Source: Collinsella ureilytica (GTDB lineage Bacteria > Actinomycetota > Coriobacteriia > Coriobacteriales > Coriobacteriaceae). Taken from it: 64,000 nt of DNA. The notes below the pieces were generated by a model that was given only the letters and a program-made list of their open reading frames with translations, had not been told where the DNA came from and did no database searches. Of the stretch, positions 61,877 to 64,000 are shown piece by piece (position 1 is the stretch's first letter; every line of letters starts with the position of its first letter). The stretch is taken from positions 1 through 64,000 of the forward strand of contig NZ_JAIMFO010000009.1 in NCBI RefSeq assembly GCF_019795105.1, read 5' to 3'. The translations under genes were made by a program, and so were the position numbers.

Positions 61877-64000
61877 GCGGGTGTCGAGCCATCTCCAAAC
61901 TCCTGAGCCCAGCTTTGCACGCGAGCAAGCATGCCTTCAACGTCGAGGACGCCAAGCGCAAATCCCTTGCGTACGAGTGCATCGGGAATAAACGAGTCGT
62001 ATTTTTCAAAACGGGGCACTTCATTGGTATAGAGCAGATCTTGTGGATCGAGGCCGTTTTGGGCTTCTTTGCCAAGCACAGAAAAAAATGTTTCGGCATC
62101 AATGCTGGGCTTGAGGCGAAATTGCATGAAATAGGGACGTGAAGCGTCGAGCCCACGAAGCCCCAGGCGCTTCGCACAGCGAATCTTTAAAAAGCGCTCC
62201 AGCGCTAAAAAGGCATAGCTGCCAAGCCACGGTAGGAGCGCCCAGCTATCTTCTCCAAGATGTATGAGCGGACAAGCGCTGCGGCCAGTGATATGAGCTA
62301 ACCTGGCCTCTTTTCGAGCGCTGGCAAGCCGTGCTCGAGCGTTGGTGAGCAGATACGGATAGGTCTCGGTTTCGGCTAGTGCTTGCTGCATGCGTTCGAG
62401 CACGCGCGTCTCAATACTGCCTGCACAGTTTCCAAAATAGGCAGGAACACGACCGGGAATTTGGGTGCAATGAACAACACGCCGCTCATAATCAAGTTCT
62501 TCTACGAGCCAGCACTTGCCAGCAATGGCTAAGCGCTCACCTACGGGAGGTGGGTTCACCACGGTGCCGAGCTCTATGCCCTCGCTTCTCACAGCGTACT
62601 CAATGTTTTCTTGAAAGACCGCAAAGAACTTATGCGAGTTAATTTGGCGCTCGCCCTGCAAGCCTACGATGAGGCCACCTGTTTCTGTGAGCTCTATCTG
62701 ATCGGTGCGAATGAGGTGGTGTAGTAAAGCCCTCAGATCATTGGTGGTGATACGACGAAATGGCGTGAGCGTGAGGATGCGACTGGCAAGCTCGGCGGGT
62801 GTGAGCTCACCGGTAGCGGCGAGGGTGGACATGATTTGGTGGTAGAGCAGGCTATAGGGGAGCTTACGGTTGCTTGGCGGCTCAACATAGCGATCCTCAA
62901 GGTAGAGCTGGATGAGGGCGATTCCCTGCAGGAGTTTCCACGGGATGGTTTCAGGAAAGGTTGACCGGGGCTCTGAGGGTTCCTCTCGAATAATAAAATG
63001 CATCTCTGGGGGCGTGTCCCTGCGACCAGTGCGACCGAGGCGCTGTAAGAAGCCCGAAACGGTAAAGGGTGCATCGATCTGGAAGGTGCGCTCAAGGCGT
63101 CCGATATCAATGCCCAACTCAAGGGTGGCAGTGGTAACGGTGGTATCGGCTCGATCGTCCTCGCGCATGAGCTCTTCTGCAGACTCACGCAAGCTGGACG
63201 AAATATTTCCGTGGTGAATGAGGAAGCGGTCTGGCTCGCCAGCCGTTTGAGCAAGCGATCGAAGCATTGAGCAGACCCATTCTGCCTCTTCACGCGAGTT
63301 AGAAAAAACAAGACATTTTGACCCTGTACTACCCTCATAGATTGAAATAATTCCTGGGTCTGCGCCCTGAAACTCAGGATGGATTTGACTTGCGCGGTAG
63401 GGGCGAGTGGGAGAAAGGAGGCGGATGGTACTCCAGTGTGGATCCGGATCACGGTCTTTTGCGAGAAGGAGCTGCTCTAAGGATTCACTGCTTGGCTGAG
63501 GCACATCTTCAATTTCAAGAACTTCTACCGGGATGGGGGCTCGCACACCATCAAAGACAGAGGTGCTCGAAGCTGCGTGAGGCAAGTCGTTTTCCCTCAC
63601 TCCGACCTGCTTACTGACAGCTTCGTATCTCCCTGCCGTCACCCGCGAGCTTACGCTTGCACCTGCTTGAGGGCCTGCCGTAAAGAAGTGCTCCAGAGTA
63701 AGCGACCAGCTGCGATTGGGCTCCGTAAACCGAGGAATGACGCAGGATCTCTGTGTGCCTGCAGCAAGAAGCTCGGCTGCTCGTTCAGGCTCTCCAAGCG
63801 TGGCAGAAAGCCCAATACGCCGAGGACAGGATCCACTCAAGCGCGCGAGCCGCTCAATCAAACAGAGGGTCTGGCTACCTCGATCTTGGCGAAGCAGTGA
63901 GTGAAGCTCATCGATCACAATAAAGCGTGTATCGTGAAAAAGAGCCGGTATGCTTGGTGTATGCCTCATAAGCAGGGCTTCAAGTGACTCAGGCGTGATT
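61819..64000 (-). CDS. Lhr-like ATP-dependent helicase, C-terminal part (cut at window edge)
   Basis: The frame is open to the right edge. The first visible residues (T-P-E-S-L-E-A-L-L) are motif Ib, so Walker A lies outside. Motif II V-I-D-E-L-H, motif III S-A-T, K-C-L-V-F-S-N-S-R, H-H-G-N-I-S and T-A-T-L-E-L-G-I-D-I-G, and the motif VI Q-R-L-G-R-T-G-R-R all follow. The remaining 400 residues include a winged helix and the beta-barrel typical of Lhr proteins (L-I-V-G-L-Q-G-E-R-Q-I-N-S-H-K). A disordered insert of about 90 residues lies between the two RecA domains. Lhr proteins act in DNA repair. Overlap with the convergent gene is 58 bp. Confidence 0.9.
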   Translation of the reverse strand, partial: ITPESLEALLMRHTPSIPALFHDTRFIVIDELHSLLRQDRGSQTLCLIERLARLSGSCPRRIGLSATLGEPERAAELLAAGTQRSCVIPRFTEPNRSWSLTLEHFFTAGPQAGASVSSRVTAGRYEAVSKQVGVRENDLPHAASSTSVFDGVRAPIPVEVLEIEDVPQPSSESLEQLLLAKDRDPDPHWSTIRLLSPTRPYRASQIHPEFQGADPGIISIYEGSTGSKCLVFSNSREEAEWVCSMLRSLAQTAGEPDRFLIHHGNISSSLRESAEELMREDDRADTTVTTATLELGIDIGRLERTFQIDAPFTVSGFLQRLGRTGRRDTPPEMHFIIREEPSEPRSTFPETIPWKLLQGIALIQLYLEDRYVEPPSNRKLPYSLLYHQIMSTLAATGELTPAELASRILTLTPFRRITTNDLRALLHHLIRTDQIELTETGGLIVGLQGERQINSHKFFAVFQENIEYAVRSEGIELGTVVNPPPVGERLAIAGKCWLVEELDYERRVVHCTQIPGRVPAYFGNCAGSIETRVLERMQQALAETETYPYLLTNARARLASARKEARLAHITGRSACPLIHLGEDSWALLPWLGSYAFLALERFLKIRCAKRLGLRGLDASRPYFMQFRLKPSIDAETFFSVLGKEAQNGLDPQDLLYTNEVPRFEKYDSFIPDALVRKGFALGVLDVEGMLARVQSWAQEFGDGSTPAYLPPASPSYMEVPKNSSS

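Noticed and set aside
1-64000. tRNA or rRNA genes
   Set aside because: No cloverleaf with a recognisable T-arm or conserved rRNA segment was noticed; a dedicated scan (tRNAscan-SE, Infernal) would be decisive.

Overview
The window looks like a chromosomal segment of a host-associated, probably anaerobic actinobacterium of the class Coriobacteriia. This is inferred from the gene repertoire and not from any marker gene: superoxide reductase instead of a visible superoxide dismutase, a giant two-headed acyl-CoA dehydratase activase, a C69 dipeptidase, a QueH-type queuosine gene, a DUF3516 helicase, membrane-anchored and LPxTG surface proteins, and moderate GC. No rRNA, tRNA or CRISPR array was seen.

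Layout. Positions 1-9.8 kb (plus strand) hold housekeeping genes: a superoxide reductase, an intact but catalytically stripped NadE-like protein, ruvC-ruvA-ruvB, a cold-shock gene (minus), a C69 dipeptidase, a phasin-like protein and a UbiB/AarF kinase with a coupled 47-codon ORF. Positions 9.9-15.1 kb encode a divergent methionyl-tRNA synthetase-like protein, a GNAT-metalloprotease fusion, and queH-queA. A Crp/Fnr regulator follows.

Positions 16.1-23.7 kb contain the most distinctive system. A Tat-type secreted single-domain protein is followed by a 1316-residue membrane-anchored protein that repeats the same domain three times. This is translationally coupled to a lipoprotein substrate-binding protein, then to a permease and ATPase fused in one chain. 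It looks like a surface-relay importer of unknown ligand. After it come a DUF1858 protein and the 1427-residue activase.

Positions 28.5-36.1 kb (mostly minus) carry a tail-anchored coiled-coil protein, a copper operon copA-copZ-csoR with a CsoR-like operator, cysK-mnmA, and a divergent Rrf2/CymR-type regulator sharing a perfect inverted-repeat operator.

Positions 36.2-50.2 kb are a mosaic of broken and horizontally moved DNA: a frameshifted surface adhesin, an IS30-type element whose transposase has been split by an inversion, a pair of heterodimer-type ABC exporters with a divergent AraC regulator and tandem repeats, the 3' part of a surface glycosidase, relics of a plasmid/ICE-type helix-turn-helix protein, and the CnaB-LPKTG tail of an adhesin.

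Positions 50.4-64 kb return to core genes: an XRE-aminotransferase fusion with its own repeat-rich operator, a winged-helix protein with a long RGG/FGG tail, a DUF3516 helicase, trmB, a Trm9-like methyltransferase divergent from an Elp3 homologue, a spermidine synthase-like protein and the C-terminal part of an Lhr-like helicase cut by the window edge. tRNA modification is a recurring theme (queH, queA, mnmA, trmB, Elp3, Trm9-like).
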